The notes: generated by a model not told the origin, from the letters alone. 64,000 bases of DNA from Yersinia aleksiciae (GCF_001047675.1 NZ_CP011975.1:2830073-2894072); one strand, 5' to 3'; shown: positions 1-10,280, counted from the stretch's first letter. Numbers and translations: made by a program.

Positions 1-683
1 AGATAATGCTTCAAGTCGAAATCTTTCAGCATCATCTTGGTATGGAAGATATTTTCCTGATAAACATTCACATCCATCATGTGATAAAGCGATTTCATAT
101 CGTCTGACATAAAGTTCTGAATCGAGTTAATTTTATGATCGATAAAGTGTTTAACCCCGTTGATATCACGAGTAAATCCACGCACCCGATAATCCATGGT
201 GACAATGTCGGATTCCAACTGGTGGATCAGGTAATTCAGGGCTTTCAGCGGTGAAATCACCCCGCAGGTGGAGACTTCGATATCCGCACGGAATGTGCAT
301 AGCCCCGCTTCAGGGTGGCTTTCCGGGTAGGTATGGACGCAGATATGACTCTTGTCCAAATGAGCAACCACCGCATTTGGCAGCGGGCCGGGGTGTTCTG
401 ATGTATCGACATCACGGGGATCGACAGGTTCTTCGCTGACCAAAATGGTGACACTGGCCCCCTGTGGATCGTAATCCTGACGTGCAATATTCAATATATT
501 GGCACCAATGATCGAGCAGGTTTCGCTCAAGATCTCGGTCAGGCGGTTGGCGTTGTACTGTTCGTCAATGTAGGCGATATAGCCATCGCGGTCATCTGCG
601 GTCTTGGCATAACAAATATCGTAAATACAAAAACTCAGGCTTTTCGTCAGGTTGTTGAAGCCGTGTAGTTTAAGCTTGGACAA
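1..683 (-). CDS. speD: S-adenosylmethionine decarboxylase proenzyme (3' end outside window)
   Basis: Makes decarboxylated S-adenosylmethionine, the aminopropyl donor for spermidine synthesis. The frame reads [18 protein letters not shown] at its start, matching E. coli SpeD. The start codon is TTG at 683, preceded by AAGGAGCGG about 7 bases upstream; no ATG fits. With this start the self-cleavage serine (in HLDKSHIC) falls at residue 112, the same number as the pyruvoyl-forming Ser112 of E. coli, which supports the choice. The 227 codons present reach the [14 protein letters not shown] region, so roughly 37 C-terminal residues lie beyond position 1. It lies 14 bases downstream of speE on the same strand, so the two form a speE-speD operon. 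Confidence 0.96.
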   Translation of the reverse strand, partial: MSKLKLHGFNNLTKSLSFCIYDICYAKTADDRDGYIAYIDEQYNANRLTEILSETCSIIGANILNIARQDYDPQGASVTILVSEEPVDPRDVDTSEHPGPLPNAVVAHLDKSHICVHTYPESHPEAGLCTFRADIEVSTCGVISPLKALNYLIHQLESDIVTMDYRVRGFTRDINGVKHFIDHKINSIQNFMSDDMKSLYHMMDVNVYQENIFHTKMMLKDFDLKHY

Positions 684-697
684 TTTGGTTCCGCTCC

Positions 698-1570
698 TTA
701 TGAATTATCAACACGGGTCGTTAACGCATCCAACAGATATTGTGGCAATGCAAAGCTGCCGACATGAATGGCTGGATTATAGTAACGGCAAGTTAGACCC
801 GCATCGGCAAAACGTTGTTGCAGTGTGGTCAGATCTAGCTGACGCAGCGATGGATTCTGAGTCGCCCAAGCGAAGGTCATAATGCCACCGTAATAGGTTG
901 GAATGGCGGCCTGATAAAAACTGACATCGCTGAAATAGTGGCTAAGCTTATTGTGGCTGTCGACCGCTTCATCTTGTTGCAGGAAGCAAACACCGTTTTG
1001 TGCCACAAAAATGCCGCCGTCGTTCAGGCTACGAGCGCATCCTTGGTAGAAAGCAGAGGTAAACAGGCTTTCCCCAGGGCCGATAGGGTCGGTACAGTCA
1101 GAGATAATGACATCGAATTTTTCAGTGGTTTGATTAACGAAGTTAACGCCATCATCGATCACCAATGTGAAACGGGGATCATCATAGGCACCGGCACTGT
1201 GATTCGGCAGATACTGGCGGCAGAACGCCACCACACCGGCGTCAATTTCAACCATGGTAATGTGGTCGATGTTTTTATGGCGGCTGACTTCGCGCAGCAT
1301 TGCACCGTCACCACCACCGATGATCAGCACCTTCTTCGCCTGACCGTGGGCCAGTATAGGGACGTGAGTCATCATTTCGTGATAGATAAATTCATCACGT
1401 TCGGTGGTTTGCACCACACCATCTAAAGCCATTACCCGGCCCAGCACTGAGTTCTCAAAAATTACCAGATCCTGATGCTCAGTTTTTTCGCGGTACAGGA
1501 CATTTTCTACTGAAAAGTACTGGCCGAAGTTGGCATGTAATGTTTCATACCATAGTTCTTTCTGTGACAT
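698..1570 (-). CDS. speE: Spermidine synthase
   Basis: Cytosolic aminopropyltransferase that transfers the aminopropyl group of decarboxylated SAM to putrescine. The 290-residue product has the Rossmann motif IIGGGDGA (about residues 83-90) and the catalytic DCTDPIGPG (from D158). The start is ATG 1570 ([11 protein letters not shown]), which aligns with the E. coli N-terminus; an in-frame start 78 bases further upstream would add an unrelated 26-residue tail. GGAG lies upstream of the chosen start. It is followed directly by speD and preceded by yacC, the same order as E. coli. Confidence 0.97.
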   Translation of the reverse strand: MSQKELWYETLHANFGQYFSVENVLYREKTEHQDLVIFENSVLGRVMALDGVVQTTERDEFIYHEMMTHVPILAHGQAKKVLIIGGGDGAMLREVSRHKNIDHITMVEIDAGVVAFCRQYLPNHSAGAYDDPRFTLVIDDGVNFVNQTTEKFDVIISDCTDPIGPGESLFTSAFYQGCARSLNDGGIFVAQNGVCFLQQDEAVDSHNKLSHYFSDVSFYQAAIPTYYGGIMTFAWATQNPSLRQLDLTTLQQRFADAGLTCRYYNPAIHVGSFALPQYLLDALTTRVDNS

Positions 1571-1685
1571 GTTCGGGGCTTCTCCTTCGCAGTAACAGCC
1601 ATGAAAAATGGGGGGCAACATCATAGCCAACTCTGCCTGAGGTTGCACGGCGGAATTCCAGACTGAAAGGATAAAGGTGGGATCG

Positions 1686-2033
1686 CTAGTTAGCGTAAGC
1701 CAATAAACTTAAAGAGTCACGGGCCAGAGACTTGCATTTGGTTGGAACGGGGATCGCAATACCACGCAGGTCACGATAGCTATCTTCGCCTAACGCTTTC
1801 ATATTAAAGCTATTGTAGTTACGCAGGTCCCAGCGATTTTGTTGGGCAAAATAGACGATTGCCCGCTTGATTTCATTATTGGGTAATTCGTTATACCCGC
1901 AATCATTTTTCAGATAGACGAATACCGCAGTCAGATCCGCGAGATCTTCTGCTTCAGATTCACTTAATGCAGAACTGGCAGATGAGAATCCGCACAGAGT
2001 AAGCAGCAGCATAACTAACGTTGTTCTTTTCAT
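1686..2033 (-). CDS. yacC: YacC family protein (PulS/OutS pilotin-like)
   Basis: Small exported protein similar throughout to E. coli YacC ([34 protein letters not shown]). The family is related to PulS/OutS pilotins, which guide type II secretion secretins; YacC itself has no firm function. Starting at ATG 2033 gives 115 residues with a 22-residue signal peptide, the same length as the E. coli protein; an ATG seven codons upstream (2054) is also possible, and neither has a good ribosome binding site. A cysteine lies at the end of the hydrophobic segment (LLLTLC), but the -1 leucine is unusual for a lipobox. Divergent from cueO. Confidence 0.85.
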   Translation of the reverse strand: MKRTTLVMLLLTLCGFSSASSALSESEAEDLADLTAVFVYLKNDCGYNELPNNEIKRAIVYFAQQNRWDLRNYNSFNMKALGEDSYRDLRGIAIPVPTKCKSLARDSLSLLAYAN

Positions 2034-2137
2034 AGCGGAAACAGGCTTGTTCATTGTTAACAGACGTTATCACACTGTGATGCTACAGCGTAAATAATAT
2101 TACATCGGGGATGATTCACAGAGTGATTGATTGCACC

Positions 2138-2168
2138 TTGACCTTCCCGTTAGGGGAGGGTTTATGCT
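2138..2168 (+). promoter_or_regulatory. CueR-type copper-responsive promoter of cueO
   Basis: A -35 TTGACC (2138-2143) and a -10 TATGCT (2163-2168) are separated by 19 bases, the long spacer typical of MerR-family activated promoters. The spacer holds an imperfect dyad, ACCTTCCC against GGGAGGGT (7 of 8 positions pair). This closely matches the layout of the E. coli copA and cueO promoters, where copper- or silver-bound CueR distorts the DNA to align the two boxes. It lies about 95 bases upstream of the cueO start. Confidence 0.9.
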
Positions 2169-2263
2169 CGCCATAATGCTGTTTTTGTGCCGCTTAGGCA
2201 CTCACCCGCGATAAATGCTGACTTTTCATCAGTGTTTATCGGCTATCACGAATGGAGACGACC

Positions 2264-3865
2264 ATGCATCGCCGTGATTTTATCAAGTTAACGGCAGCTC
2301 TTGGAGCCGCCACTTCACTGCCTTTATGGAGCCGCGCGGCCTTGGCCGCAGATTTTTCACCACTGCCTATCCCGCCACTGCTCCAACCGGACACCACTGG
2401 CAATATTAATCTGAATATTCAGACCGGCACTATGGCTTGGTTGCCTTCTGCTGCCACCCAAACTTGGGGCTATAATGGCAATTTGCTGGGGCCTGCCATT
2501 CGTTTGCAACGGGGCAAGCCGGTCACCATCAATGTCACCAACTCTCTGCCGGAAGCGACGACGCTACACTGGCACGGTTTGGAGATCCCCGGTGAAATGG
2601 ATGGTGGCCCACAGGCGCTGATTCAGCCCGGCGCAAAACGGCAGGTTGCATTTACCGTCGAACAACCCGCTGCCACCTGCTGGTTCCACCCTCATACCCA
2701 CGGTAAAACCGGCCACCAGGTGGCGATGGGGTTAGGCGGTTTAGTGCTGATTGATGATAGTGACAGTGAAAAACTGCCCCTACCGAAACAGTGGGGGGTG
2801 GATGATATTCCGGTTATTTTGCAGGATAAATTGCTGGGCAAAGATGGCCAAATTGACTATCAGCTGGATGTGATGACCGCCGCCGTTGGCTGGTTTGGCG
2901 ACCGGATGTTCACCAATGGCGCACGTTATCCGCAACAGATTACACCGCGTGGCTGGGTGCGATTAAGGCTACTCAATGGTTGCAACGCCCGCTCACTGAA
3001 TCTGGCACTCAGCGATGGCCGCCCCATGTATGTTATTGGCAGTGATGGCGGGTTACTGGCGGAGCCAGTCGCGGTAAAGGAATTGCCCATTCTGATGGGA
3101 GAGCGTTTCGAAGTATTGGTGGATACCTCAGATGGCAAAGCCCTCGATCTGGTCACCTTGCCGGTGAAACAAATGGGCATGACATTAGCGCCATTTGATA
3201 AGCCACTCCCGGTGTTACGCATTCAGCCCTCACTGGTGGCAGGGAGCAAAGTGCTGCCAGATTCGTTGGTTGTGGTGCCTGCGCTAGTTGATGTCACGGG
3301 TCTGCAGGAGCGTTGGTTCCAACTGATGATGGATCCTAAACTGGATATGCTAGGAATGCAGGCGTTGATGAGCCGCTATGGCATGCAGGCGATGGCGGGC
3401 ATGAGCATGGATCACGGTGCCATGGCGGGGATGGATAGTGGCAGCATGGCGGGTATGGATCACGGCAATATGAAAGGCATGGATCATGGCGCGATGAAAG
3501 CCGCCCCAGCTTTCGATTTCAGCCATGCCAATATGATTAATGGCAAAGCCTTCTCAATGAACGAAGCGGCATTTGATGCCAAACAAGGCAAATACGAGAA
3601 ATGGACGATTTCCGGTGAAGGCGACATGATGCTGCATCCATTCCATGTCCATGGTACGCAGTTCCGTATTTTGACCGAAAATGGCAAGCCGCCAGCAGAG
3701 CATCGCCGTGGCTGGAAAGATACCGTCAGGGTGGAAGGGGCGCGCAGTGAGATTTTAGTGTGTTTTAATCACTTGGCACCGGCCAGTACGCCCTATATGG
3801 CGCACTGCCATCTGCTGGAACATGAAGATACCGGTATGATGATGGGCTTTACCGTCAGCGCTTAA
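2264..3865 (+). CDS. cueO: Multicopper oxidase CueO
   Basis: Periplasmic cuprous oxidase for copper tolerance. The product (533 residues from ATG 2264; an in-frame ATG lies 12 bases upstream) begins with a twin-arginine signal, [12 protein letters not shown], ending near AALA. Copper ligand motifs are HWHG (about residue 102), HPHTHG (about 142), HPFHVHG (about 450) and the [13 protein letters not shown] block near the C-terminus holding the type 1 copper Cys-His pair. A methionine-histidine-rich insert with repeated AGMDxG/GMDHG units (about residues 365-410) corresponds to the substrate Cu(I)-capturing segment of E. coli CueO. A CueR-type promoter lies upstream and a hairpin terminator downstream. 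Confidence 0.97.
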   Translation: MHRRDFIKLTAALGAATSLPLWSRAALAADFSPLPIPPLLQPDTTGNINLNIQTGTMAWLPSAATQTWGYNGNLLGPAIRLQRGKPVTINVTNSLPEATTLHWHGLEIPGEMDGGPQALIQPGAKRQVAFTVEQPAATCWFHPHTHGKTGHQVAMGLGGLVLIDDSDSEKLPLPKQWGVDDIPVILQDKLLGKDGQIDYQLDVMTAAVGWFGDRMFTNGARYPQQITPRGWVRLRLLNGCNARSLNLALSDGRPMYVIGSDGGLLAEPVAVKELPILMGERFEVLVDTSDGKALDLVTLPVKQMGMTLAPFDKPLPVLRIQPSLVAGSKVLPDSLVVVPALVDVTGLQERWFQLMMDPKLDMLGMQALMSRYGMQAMAGMSMDHGAMAGMDSGSMAGMDHGNMKGMDHGAMKAAPAFDFSHANMINGKAFSMNEAAFDAKQGKYEKWTISGEGDMMLHPFHVHGTQFRILTENGKPPAEHRRGWKDTVRVEGARSEILVCFNHLAPASTPYMAHCHLLEHEDTGMMMGFTVSA

Positions 3866-3871
3866 ACTAAT

Positions 3872-3896
3872 CCCCAGCAAGGTTGCTGGGGGTAAT
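3872..3896 (+). terminator. Hairpin terminator after cueO
   Basis: CCCCAGCAA (3872-3880), a two-base loop, and TTGCTGGGG (3883-3891) form a perfect 9-bp stem, 7 bases after the cueO stop. It is followed by GTAATTTTA, a weak T-rich tail. Confidence 0.75.
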
Positions 3897-3917
3897 TTTA
3901 TTTGTCAGCAGCGCGCT

Positions 3918-4541
3918 CTATAGGGCGAGAAGTTCAGCCAATGCGGGCTGAAGAAGCTGATTGCCACTCTTTTTATCATGCTTGATGATGTAAGCCTGAT
4001 AATAGCTAAAGCCATCTCTTGGCACCTCTTCAAACAGCCACTCCGAACGTCGCAGTGCAAGCAGCGTTTTCATGCTTAGCCACACTTTATAGATAAGAAT
4101 GCAGATAACGACCACGCCTATAGCTCTGAGCGCCATTAGCAGGTAAGGATTAAGCGTGAGAGAAAGATGGAAGGTTTGCTGTAGTGCTAAATAGACTAAT
4201 GCCGCCTGTATCAGCACCTTAATTATCAGAAAACGCGAAAAGAAGGACACTAAACGCGCGACACTGATAAAGCAGGGGTTCTTTAGCGATGAACGGGTTT
4301 CGCGCACGGGTATGCCTTGTACATACACTGTCCATTGTGTTTTTTCAGCAATCAGATAGACAAAGCCCTTTTCTGCCAAACGATGCAGAGATAAAGAGAC
4401 CCATAGACCATACACTAGCCCTAAAATAAGGACGTAAAAGATGGCAACGTTCAGACCAAAAAATGAAACGAGCAGGCATATGGCTGCAATTATCGCAAAA
4501 CGGGCAGAGTAAACCAGCATATTGCTGGACTGATAGTTCAT
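3918..4541 (-). CDS. Hypothetical multi-pass inner membrane protein
   Basis: I do not recognise this 207-residue protein. It shows two closely spaced hydrophobic segments near the N-terminus (about residues 13-48), two more in the second half (about 98-120 and 130-152), and a charged C-terminal tail (SEWLFEEVPRDGFSYYQAYIIKHDKK). Start ATG 4541 (MNYQSSNMLVY) has AAGGA eight bases upstream; the longer reading from 4589 has no such site. It sits between cueO and hpt, convergent with cueO and divergent from hpt, where E. coli carries gcd (glucose dehydrogenase). No function is assigned. Confidence 0.7.
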   Translation of the reverse strand: MNYQSSNMLVYSARFAIIAAICLLVSFFGLNVAIFYVLILGLVYGLWVSLSLHRLAEKGFVYLIAEKTQWTVYVQGIPVRETRSSLKNPCFISVARLVSFFSRFLIIKVLIQAALVYLALQQTFHLSLTLNPYLLMALRAIGVVVICILIYKVWLSMKTLLALRRSEWLFEEVPRDGFSYYQAYIIKHDKKSGNQLLQPALAELLAL

Positions 4542-4727
4542 CAAAACATTCCTTGTAAGGGCATTTTTCGCTGTGGTTATGGGCTTCAATCACTTGACTC
4601 ACGATTATACATGGCAAAATTTATCGGCAAGTAAACAAAATTCCTTATTGAATCGGATAATTTCATTATCGCAAAGGGGGGAAGTCAATTTATCAGGCCG
4701 CTATCAATGCATCCGTCAGCGCATTCT

Positions 4728-4736
4728 TGCTATACT
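4728..4736 (+). promoter_or_regulatory. Candidate extended -10 promoter for hpt
   Basis: TGC followed by TATACT (4731-4736) is a good extended -10 element about 140 bases upstream of hpt, with no clear -35. The rest of the 4542-4877 gap between the membrane protein gene and hpt is noncoding; I see no other signal in it. Confidence 0.4.
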
Positions 4737-4877
4737 CTGCGCCCCCGAATGCTGGCTGTCGCTGCGGGATGTTGCCTGATTTGTGTTAAGCTATGGGCAT
4801 TACTCTGTATCTGTGGGGCTTTTCTTTTAAGCTCACCACGGATATAAAATCAATTAATTCAAATAGGTATGTTGGCT

Positions 4878-5414
4878 GTGAAACATATTGTAGAAGTCAT
4901 GATTTCCGAACAGGAAGTAAAAACCCGAATTGCCGAATTAGGCCGCCAAATATCTGAACACTATCGCGATAGCGGCAGTGAAATGGTGTTGGTAGGGTTA
5001 CTCCGTGGTTCATTTATGTTTATGGCTGATTTATGTCGAGCCATAGATGTTTCTCATGAAGTCGATTTTATGACGGCCTCTAGCTATGGCAACGGCATGA
5101 GCACCACCCGCGATGTGAAAATCCTGAAAGATCTGGATGAAGATATCCGTGGCAAAGATGTGCTGATTGTTGAAGACATCATCGACTCCGGTAATACGTT
5201 GAGTAAAGTCCGTGAGATTCTGCAACTGCGCGGCCCGAAATCATTAGCTATCTGCACCTTGTTGGACAAACCACAGCGCCGCGAAGTACAAGTGCCGGTT
5301 GAGTGGGTCGGTTTCGCTATCCCCGATGAGTTTGTTGTGGGTTATGGTATCGATTATGCGCAGCGTTATCGGCATTTACCGTATGTCGGTAAAGTGGTGA
5401 TGTTGGACGAGTGA
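4878..5414 (+). CDS. hpt: Hypoxanthine phosphoribosyltransferase
   Basis: Purine salvage enzyme converting hypoxanthine (and guanine weakly) with PRPP to IMP or GMP. The PRPP-binding motif [13 protein letters not shown] is intact, as is the C-terminal [15 protein letters not shown] block. The start chosen is GTG 4878, giving 178 residues as in E. coli; AGG lies 10 bases upstream of it. An ATG at 4869 in the same frame would put that AGG only one base away, so it is unlikely. Convergent with can. Confidence 0.95.
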   Translation: MKHIVEVMISEQEVKTRIAELGRQISEHYRDSGSEMVLVGLLRGSFMFMADLCRAIDVSHEVDFMTASSYGNGMSTTRDVKILKDLDEDIRGKDVLIVEDIIDSGNTLSKVREILQLRGPKSLAICTLLDKPQRREVQVPVEWVGFAIPDEFVVGYGIDYAQRYRHLPYVGKVVMLDE

Positions 5415-5533
5415 TCGGCTACTGTGTGTCGTCATTTTGAGATTACACAGTGCTCAAACTAACTTAGCTCGCCACCCCTTTGCCGATGAAGTGTTACAGC
5501 GAACTTAGGCGATAGATTTAGCGGGATTTATTG

Positions 5534-5567
5534 ATGGGAGAGGGCGCGTGTTAACGTACCCTCCCAT
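5534..5567. terminator. Possible shared terminator between hpt and can
   Basis: ATGGGAG-AGGG (5534-5544) and ACCCTCCCAT (5558-5567) pair with one bulge around a 13-base loop. It lies in the convergent hpt/can gap just past the can stop. There is no strong T-run on either side, so this is tentative. Confidence 0.35.
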
Positions 5568-5574
5568 AGACTAA

Positions 5575-6237
5575 TTAGTCTTCTTTGTTATTTTGCTGCA
5601 ACAACTCAGCCATGGCTTTACGGTACACCATTTCAAGGCTGCCCAAACTCGTGGCTGACACTTCTAAATCACGCAGTAGGCCGTCTTCGATGCCGTATAC
5701 CCAGCCGTGAATCATGGCTTTCTGGCCACGCTTCCATGCCGAACGAACAATGGTAGAATGGCCCAAGTTGTACACTTGCTCTACCACGTTAATTTGGCAC
5801 AACACATTGCTGCGCTCTTCTTGCGGCAGTTCACCCAGCAGTGAGCTGTGCTTATACCAAAGGTCGCGGATGTGGAGTAACCAGTTGTCAATCAGTCCCA
5901 TCTCTTCGCCTTTGATGGCGGCTTCAACACCACCACAGCCAAGGTGACCACAAATAATGATGTGTTCCACTTGCAGAACATCAATGGCGTATTGAACCAC
6001 GGACAGACAGTTCAAATCGGTATGGATAACCAGATTGGCAACGTTACGGTGAACAAATAACTCGCCAGATTTCAAACCGGTAAGCTGCTCAGCTGGGACA
6101 CGGCTGTCGGAACAGCCAATCCACAGGAAACGGGGTTTCTGGGCTTCTGCCAGGTGCTCAAAAAAATCGGGATCGTCTTTACTGATGGTGTTTGACCATG
6201 CTCGATTATTCGCGATGAGCTTTTCTATTTCTTTCAT
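5575..6237 (-). CDS. can: Beta-class carbonic anhydrase
   Basis: Interconverts CO2 and bicarbonate, supplying bicarbonate to biosynthetic carboxylations. The beta-class zinc ligands are visible: C42 and D44 in CSDSR, then H98 and C101 in CGHLGCGG. Start ATG 6237 ([11 protein letters not shown]) matches E. coli Can (YadF) and gives 220 residues; an upstream in-frame ATG at 6288 would add an unrelated 17-residue leader. Divergent from yadG, as in E. coli. Confidence 0.96.
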   Translation of the reverse strand: MKEIEKLIANNRAWSNTISKDDPDFFEHLAEAQKPRFLWIGCSDSRVPAEQLTGLKSGELFVHRNVANLVIHTDLNCLSVVQYAIDVLQVEHIIICGHLGCGGVEAAIKGEEMGLIDNWLLHIRDLWYKHSSLLGELPQEERSNVLCQINVVEQVYNLGHSTIVRSAWKRGQKAMIHGWVYGIEDGLLRDLEVSATSLGSLEMVYRKAMAELLQQNNKED

Positions 6238-6474
6238 GAATGTAAATAGCCTGTAATGAACGGATTGCGATAGGATAATATACGGCAAGGATTACGATTT
6301 TGAAATCGGAACTGTGGTTCCTTTGATTGCGCAATTTTGTCTGCGTAACATCTTCTCGGTGTCTGTTTGGTTCCCTTCTGCCACCTGTGACCCGCCTCGA
6401 CGACGGTGGGTTAAGCAAGCCATGGATGTGCTGCGACGCCCGAGATACCCATTGAATAAGGTTCTTTCTTACTT

Positions 6475-7401
6475 ATGACATATGCACTGGAAATATCGCA
6501 GCTGACCAAAACCTATGCGGGTGGCGTTCAGGCACTGCGAGGCATCGATCTGCGCGTAGAGGCAGGCGATTTTTATGCTCTGCTCGGACCTAATGGTGCA
6601 GGTAAATCCACCACCATAGGTATTATCAGTTCATTGGTGAACAAAACATCGGGCAAGGTGACTGTCTTTGGCTACGACATCGATCAGGATATCGTGAATG
6701 CCAAACGTCAGCTCGGGTTAGTACCGCAGGAATTTAACTTCAATCCGTTTGAAACGGTATTGCAGATTGTTATCACCCAAGCAGGATATTACGGTGTGAC
6801 ACGGAGCGAAGCCCTACAACGTGCTGAAAAATACCTCAGCCAGTTAGATCTGTGGAGCAAACGTAATGAGCGTGCTATTCGTCTGTCGGGCGGGATGAAG
6901 CGCCGTCTGATGATTGCTCGCGCTTTGATGCATGAACCTAAACTGCTGATCCTCGATGAGCCGACTGCTGGGGTGGATATTGAATTGCGCCGCTCTATGT
7001 GGGGCTTCCTGAAAGAGCTGAATGCGCAGGGGACAACCATCATTTTGACCACCCATTATCTGGAAGAAGCTGAAATGCTGTGCCGCAATATCGGCATTAT
7101 CCAAAATGGCGAACTGGTCGAAAATACCACGATGAAACAGCTGCTTGGCAAGCTTGAATCAGAAACCTTTATCTTTGATCTGGCGATTAAAAGCCCGCTA
7201 CCTAAGCTGGAAGGTTATGGCTATCGTCTGACGGATACCTCAACGCTGGAAGTCGATGTTAAACGTGAGCAGGGGCTGAATGGTCTATTCAGCCAACTGA
7301 ACGCGCAGGGAATTCAGGTACAAAGTATGCGCAACAAGGCTAACCGTCTGGAAGAGCTATTTGTCACCTTGGTTAATGGCAACGGGGGAGAGAAAGCATG
7401 A
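6475..7401 (+). CDS. yadG: ABC transporter ATP-binding protein YadG
   Basis: ATPase subunit of a two-gene ABC-2 type exporter, 308 residues as in E. coli YadG. It shows Walker A GPNGAGKST (residues 38-46), the signature LSGGMKRR (about 138), and Walker B LLILDEPTAGVD. The substrate is unknown. The stop overlaps the yadH start by 4 bases (ATGA), so the two subunits are translationally coupled. Confidence 0.94.
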   Translation: MTYALEISQLTKTYAGGVQALRGIDLRVEAGDFYALLGPNGAGKSTTIGIISSLVNKTSGKVTVFGYDIDQDIVNAKRQLGLVPQEFNFNPFETVLQIVITQAGYYGVTRSEALQRAEKYLSQLDLWSKRNERAIRLSGGMKRRLMIARALMHEPKLLILDEPTAGVDIELRRSMWGFLKELNAQGTTIILTTHYLEEAEMLCRNIGIIQNGELVENTTMKQLLGKLESETFIFDLAIKSPLPKLEGYGYRLTDTSTLEVDVKREQGLNGLFSQLNAQGIQVQSMRNKANRLEELFVTLVNGNGGEKA

Positions 7402-8168
7402 CCCGCCTGTATTGGGTAGCATTACAGAGTATTTGGATCAAAGAGATCACGCGTTTTGCACGTATCTGGATCCAAACATTGGTGCCACCAGTGATTACCA
7501 TGTCGCTCTATTTCGTTATTTTCGGCAACCTGATTGGTTCTCGAATTGGTGATATGGGCGGCTTTGATTATATGCAGTTTATCGTGCCCGGCCTGATTAT
7601 GATGGCGGTGATCACCAACTCCTATGCCAACGTGGCTGCGTCCTTCTTTGGCGCAAAATTCCAGCGTAGCATTGAAGAGCTGCTGGTGGCTCCGGTGCCA
7701 ACCCATATCGTGATTATCGGTTATGTCGGTGGCGGGGTGGCGCGTGGGATCTGCGTGGGGATTCTGGTCACAATAATCTCACTGTTCTTTGTGCCACTGC
7801 ATGTTCACTCTTGGTCAATGATTGCGCTGACATTAATGCTGACAGCGATAGTCTTTTCTCTCGGTGGATTGTTGAATGCGGTGTTCGCCAAAACATTCGA
7901 TGACATCAGTCTGGTGCCTACTTTTGTGCTGACGCCGTTGACCTATCTAGGGGGCGTATTTTACTCACTATCCCTCTTGCCGCCTTTCTGGCTAGCGGTA
8001 TCAAAGCTCAACCCTATCGTGTATATGATCAGTGGGTTCCGTTATGGTTTCCTCGGTATTACCGATGTGCCGCTGGTATTGACCATTGGTGTGCTGGTAG
8101 TGTTTATCGCGATATTTTATGCTTGGGCTTGGTATTTGATTGAGCGTGGTCGCGGCCTGCGCACCTAA
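7398..8168 (+). CDS. yadH: ABC-2 type transporter permease YadH
   Basis: Membrane subunit partnering YadG. The 256-residue protein (the E. coli length) has about six hydrophobic segments and the ABC-2 hallmark stretch TPLTYLGGVFYSLSLLPPFW followed by LNPIVYMISGFRYGF. It overlaps the end of yadG by 4 bases. A decayed ERIC element begins at its stop codon. Confidence 0.94.
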   Translation: MTRLYWVALQSIWIKEITRFARIWIQTLVPPVITMSLYFVIFGNLIGSRIGDMGGFDYMQFIVPGLIMMAVITNSYANVAASFFGAKFQRSIEELLVAPVPTHIVIIGYVGGGVARGICVGILVTIISLFFVPLHVHSWSMIALTLMLTAIVFSLGGLLNAVFAKTFDDISLVPTFVLTPLTYLGGVFYSLSLLPPFWLAVSKLNPIVYMISGFRYGFLGITDVPLVLTIGVLVVFIAIFYAWAWYLIERGRGLRT

Positions 8169-8244
8169 TACCCTTCGGCCTTGGCGCTACAGCGGTGTTG
8201 GCTACATTCACTTGTCGCCTTGCTGTAGCGTCAATGACTTTTCG
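8168..8244 (+). repeat. ERIC element with internal deletion
   Basis: The ends fit an ERIC element (ATACCCTTC at the left; a GTCAATGACTTT-like right end), but the central palindromic core is missing, leaving about 77 bases. GCGCTACAGC and GCTGTAGCGT still pair. It abuts the yadH stop. Confidence 0.65.
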
Positions 8245-8303
8245 GCCCTGGCATTGCCGCGGTGTTGGTTATATGCGCCTCTGCCTCGTCAAACTGTTTG
8301 GGC
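8245..8303 (+). repeat. Second, more degraded ERIC-like fragment
   Basis: A further fragment shares the GCGGTGTTGG and right-arm pattern of the preceding element and ends near TTTGGG. Together the two fill most of the 8169-8475 gap between yadH and yadE; the remainder is AT-rich and presumably holds the yadE promoter. Confidence 0.4.
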
Positions 8304-8475
8304 GTGGCTCGTGAATTAATAGTTAGTTAATTGTTGTTAATGCTGGAATTTAATCGTAATAAATAATGTCCCCGTCTAATATCGTCTTTCTCAACTCTAA
8401 GTGTCTCGTGCTATGCTGGCGCACCAGATTTTCCCCTTTTCAATTCAGCGCCGAATGCGCATAAGTAGAACGATA

Positions 8476-9780
8476 ATGTGGCATAAAAACAGAATAGCTA
8501 TTGGGATGCTACTCGGTGTTGTCATGTCGGTATTGATACCGGCAGCCCACGCAGATCTCTTGCCTGATGAATCGGCACTTGTACCTAAATATATGGTTGC
8601 GCAGCGTGATAGCGAAATATATTCGCTGGTCGGCGAACGTGTCATTCCCGTCGGTGAGATAAAAGAAGATCAGCTTATTCAGGTTTCGCCTGCGGCAGCA
8701 GAGTATTACGAATTTAAATTTGGTAATGGTATTGGCTTTATTGATAAAGGCGATTTACGCGATATCACTAAGGCACGAAAAACCAACGATATTCTGGGGG
8801 ATTTGAATAAGCCGTTACCGAATCAAAATATTCTGATCAAACGGGAAACCGCGGTTTATCTCGCGGCGGATGTCGACAGCGAGCAATTTGCGACGCTGGT
8901 AGATAATCTGCGTTACCCGATTGTGGGTAAGCTGAAAGACCGTTTAGGCAATACCTGGTATCAGGTCAATATTGGCGATCGCTTGGGGTATGTCAGCAGT
9001 GTCGATGCGGAAATAGATAATGGCATACCGATCCTGACCTATCACCATATGTTGAAAAATGAGGAAAATAAACGTTTTCTGAATACCTCAACCACGACCT
9101 CTGATGCAGCATTCAGTAACCAAATGACCTATCTCAAGCAGACCGGTTACGACACGATTTCGCTCTATCAGCTTGAAGGCTATCTTAATAACAAAATTAA
9201 TTTACCGGCAAAAGTCGTGGTGCTGACATTTGATGATGGCCTTAAATCAGTCCATCGTTATGCTTATCCGATTTTGAAAGAGAATGGTTTCCGGGCTACC
9301 GCGTTTATTATTTCATCACGTATTAAACGCCACCCGCAGAAATGGAATCCTGACTCATTACAGTTTATGAGTATTGCTGAACTGAAAGAGATTCAGGATG
9401 TATTTGATATTCAGTCTCATACGCATTTTTTACATCGGACTGATAATAAGCGTAACCCAATTTTATTGAGTCGTTCTTATCACAATATTGTTTTTGACTT
9501 TGAACACTCGCGCCGTGCGTTATCGCAGTTTAATCCGCACGTGGTTTTTCTGTCATATCCCTTCGGCGGGTTTAACCAAACCGCCATTGATGCGGCGAAG
9601 AATGCAGGTTTCCATTTAGCGGTCACCACCATGCAGGGCAAGGTAAAACCGGGCGACAACCCATTTACCCTTAAGCGGCTCTATATTTTGCGTACTGACT
9701 CAATCCCGACCATGGCAGAGCGAATTGCCAATGAGCCCGGTCAGGTCGCACCCGCCCCTGCGGTGATGGAGTCAGATTAA
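8476..9780 (+). CDS. yadE: Polysaccharide deacetylase family protein YadE
   Basis: Exported carbohydrate esterase family 4 protein. The NodB-type motif LTFDDG (catalytic Asp pair) lies in the second half, with a zinc-site SHTH further on ([11 protein letters not shown]) and a YPFGG motif toward the end. The N-terminal half before the deacetylase domain has SH3-like features ([15 protein letters not shown]). The start is uncertain: ATG 8476 gives a clean signal peptide ending AHA before DLLPDE, and 434 residues; in-frame upstream starts at 8401 and 8455 extend it without adding recognisable sequence. The substrate is unknown. E. coli carries yadI between yadH and yadE; it is absent here. Confidence 0.87.
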   Translation: MWHKNRIAIGMLLGVVMSVLIPAAHADLLPDESALVPKYMVAQRDSEIYSLVGERVIPVGEIKEDQLIQVSPAAAEYYEFKFGNGIGFIDKGDLRDITKARKTNDILGDLNKPLPNQNILIKRETAVYLAADVDSEQFATLVDNLRYPIVGKLKDRLGNTWYQVNIGDRLGYVSSVDAEIDNGIPILTYHHMLKNEENKRFLNTSTTTSDAAFSNQMTYLKQTGYDTISLYQLEGYLNNKINLPAKVVVLTFDDGLKSVHRYAYPILKENGFRATAFIISSRIKRHPQKWNPDSLQFMSIAELKEIQDVFDIQSHTHFLHRTDNKRNPILLSRSYHNIVFDFEHSRRALSQFNPHVVFLSYPFGGFNQTAIDAAKNAGFHLAVTTMQGKVKPGDNPFTLKRLYILRTDSIPTMAERIANEPGQVAPAPAVMESD

Positions 9781-9794
9781 TAGACTGGTGATAT

Positions 9795-9829
9795 GAAAAA
9801 TGGCGCTCTAATAAGGCGCCATTTTTTTA
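9795..9829. terminator. Bidirectional terminator after yadE
   Basis: ATGGCGC (9800-9806) and GCGCCAT (9816-9822) form a stem flanked by GAAAAA on the left and TTTTTTT on the right. It fits a rho-independent terminator for yadE and could also act on panD transcripts. Confidence 0.85.
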
Positions 9830-9841
9830 TCTTATAAACCA

Positions 9842-9899
9842 CAGCGATTCGGGTAAATGAACCTGGCTAACACCCTGCAGCTTCAAGAACGAAGGGGGG
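9842..9899 (-). repeat. Half ERIC element
   Basis: Read on the minus strand this is the left half of an ERIC element (CCCTTCGTTCTTGAAGCTGC, then TTACCCGAATCGC) cut at the central palindrome. It begins directly after the panD stop codon. Confidence 0.6.
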
Positions 9900-10280
9900 T
9901 TAGGCGACCTGAACGGGTACGGCCTTAGCCTTGCGCTGCAACTGATTCTCACCTTCAAAATAGGCTACTTTCGGGTGATGCAGTCGGGCATCGGCATCAG
10001 ACATCTGCACATAAGAGCAGATGATCAGTTTATCGCCGACACATGCGCAACGTGCCGCCGCGCCATTGACCGAGATAATCCGTGAACCACGCTCGGCAGC
10101 GATCGCATAAGTAGAGAAACGCTGACCGTTATCAACGTTATAAATATCAATGGCTTCATATTCTAGAATGCCTGCGGCCTCCAGAAAATCCTGATCAATA
10201 GCGCAGGAACCTTCATAGTGCAAATCCGCTTGAGTGACTTTGACCCGATGCAGTTTGCCTTGCAACATTGTGCGTATCAT
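9900..10280 (-). CDS. panD: Aspartate 1-decarboxylase proenzyme
   Basis: Makes beta-alanine for pantothenate synthesis. The 126-residue proenzyme has the self-processing site at G24-S25 (YEGSCAID), where Ser25 becomes the pyruvoyl cofactor. It lies downstream of panB and panC on the same strand but separated from panC by about 300 bases and a candidate terminator, as in E. coli, where an unrelated gene (rpnC) sits in that gap. Confidence 0.97.

Noticed and set aside
938..1426. 162-codon plus-strand open frame
   Set aside because: Shadow of speE on the opposite strand; no ribosome binding site or domain.
4345..4617. 90-codon minus-strand frame overlapping the membrane protein gene
   Set aside because: Out of frame with the better-supported 207-residue protein, which has a good ribosome binding site and hydrophobic segments.
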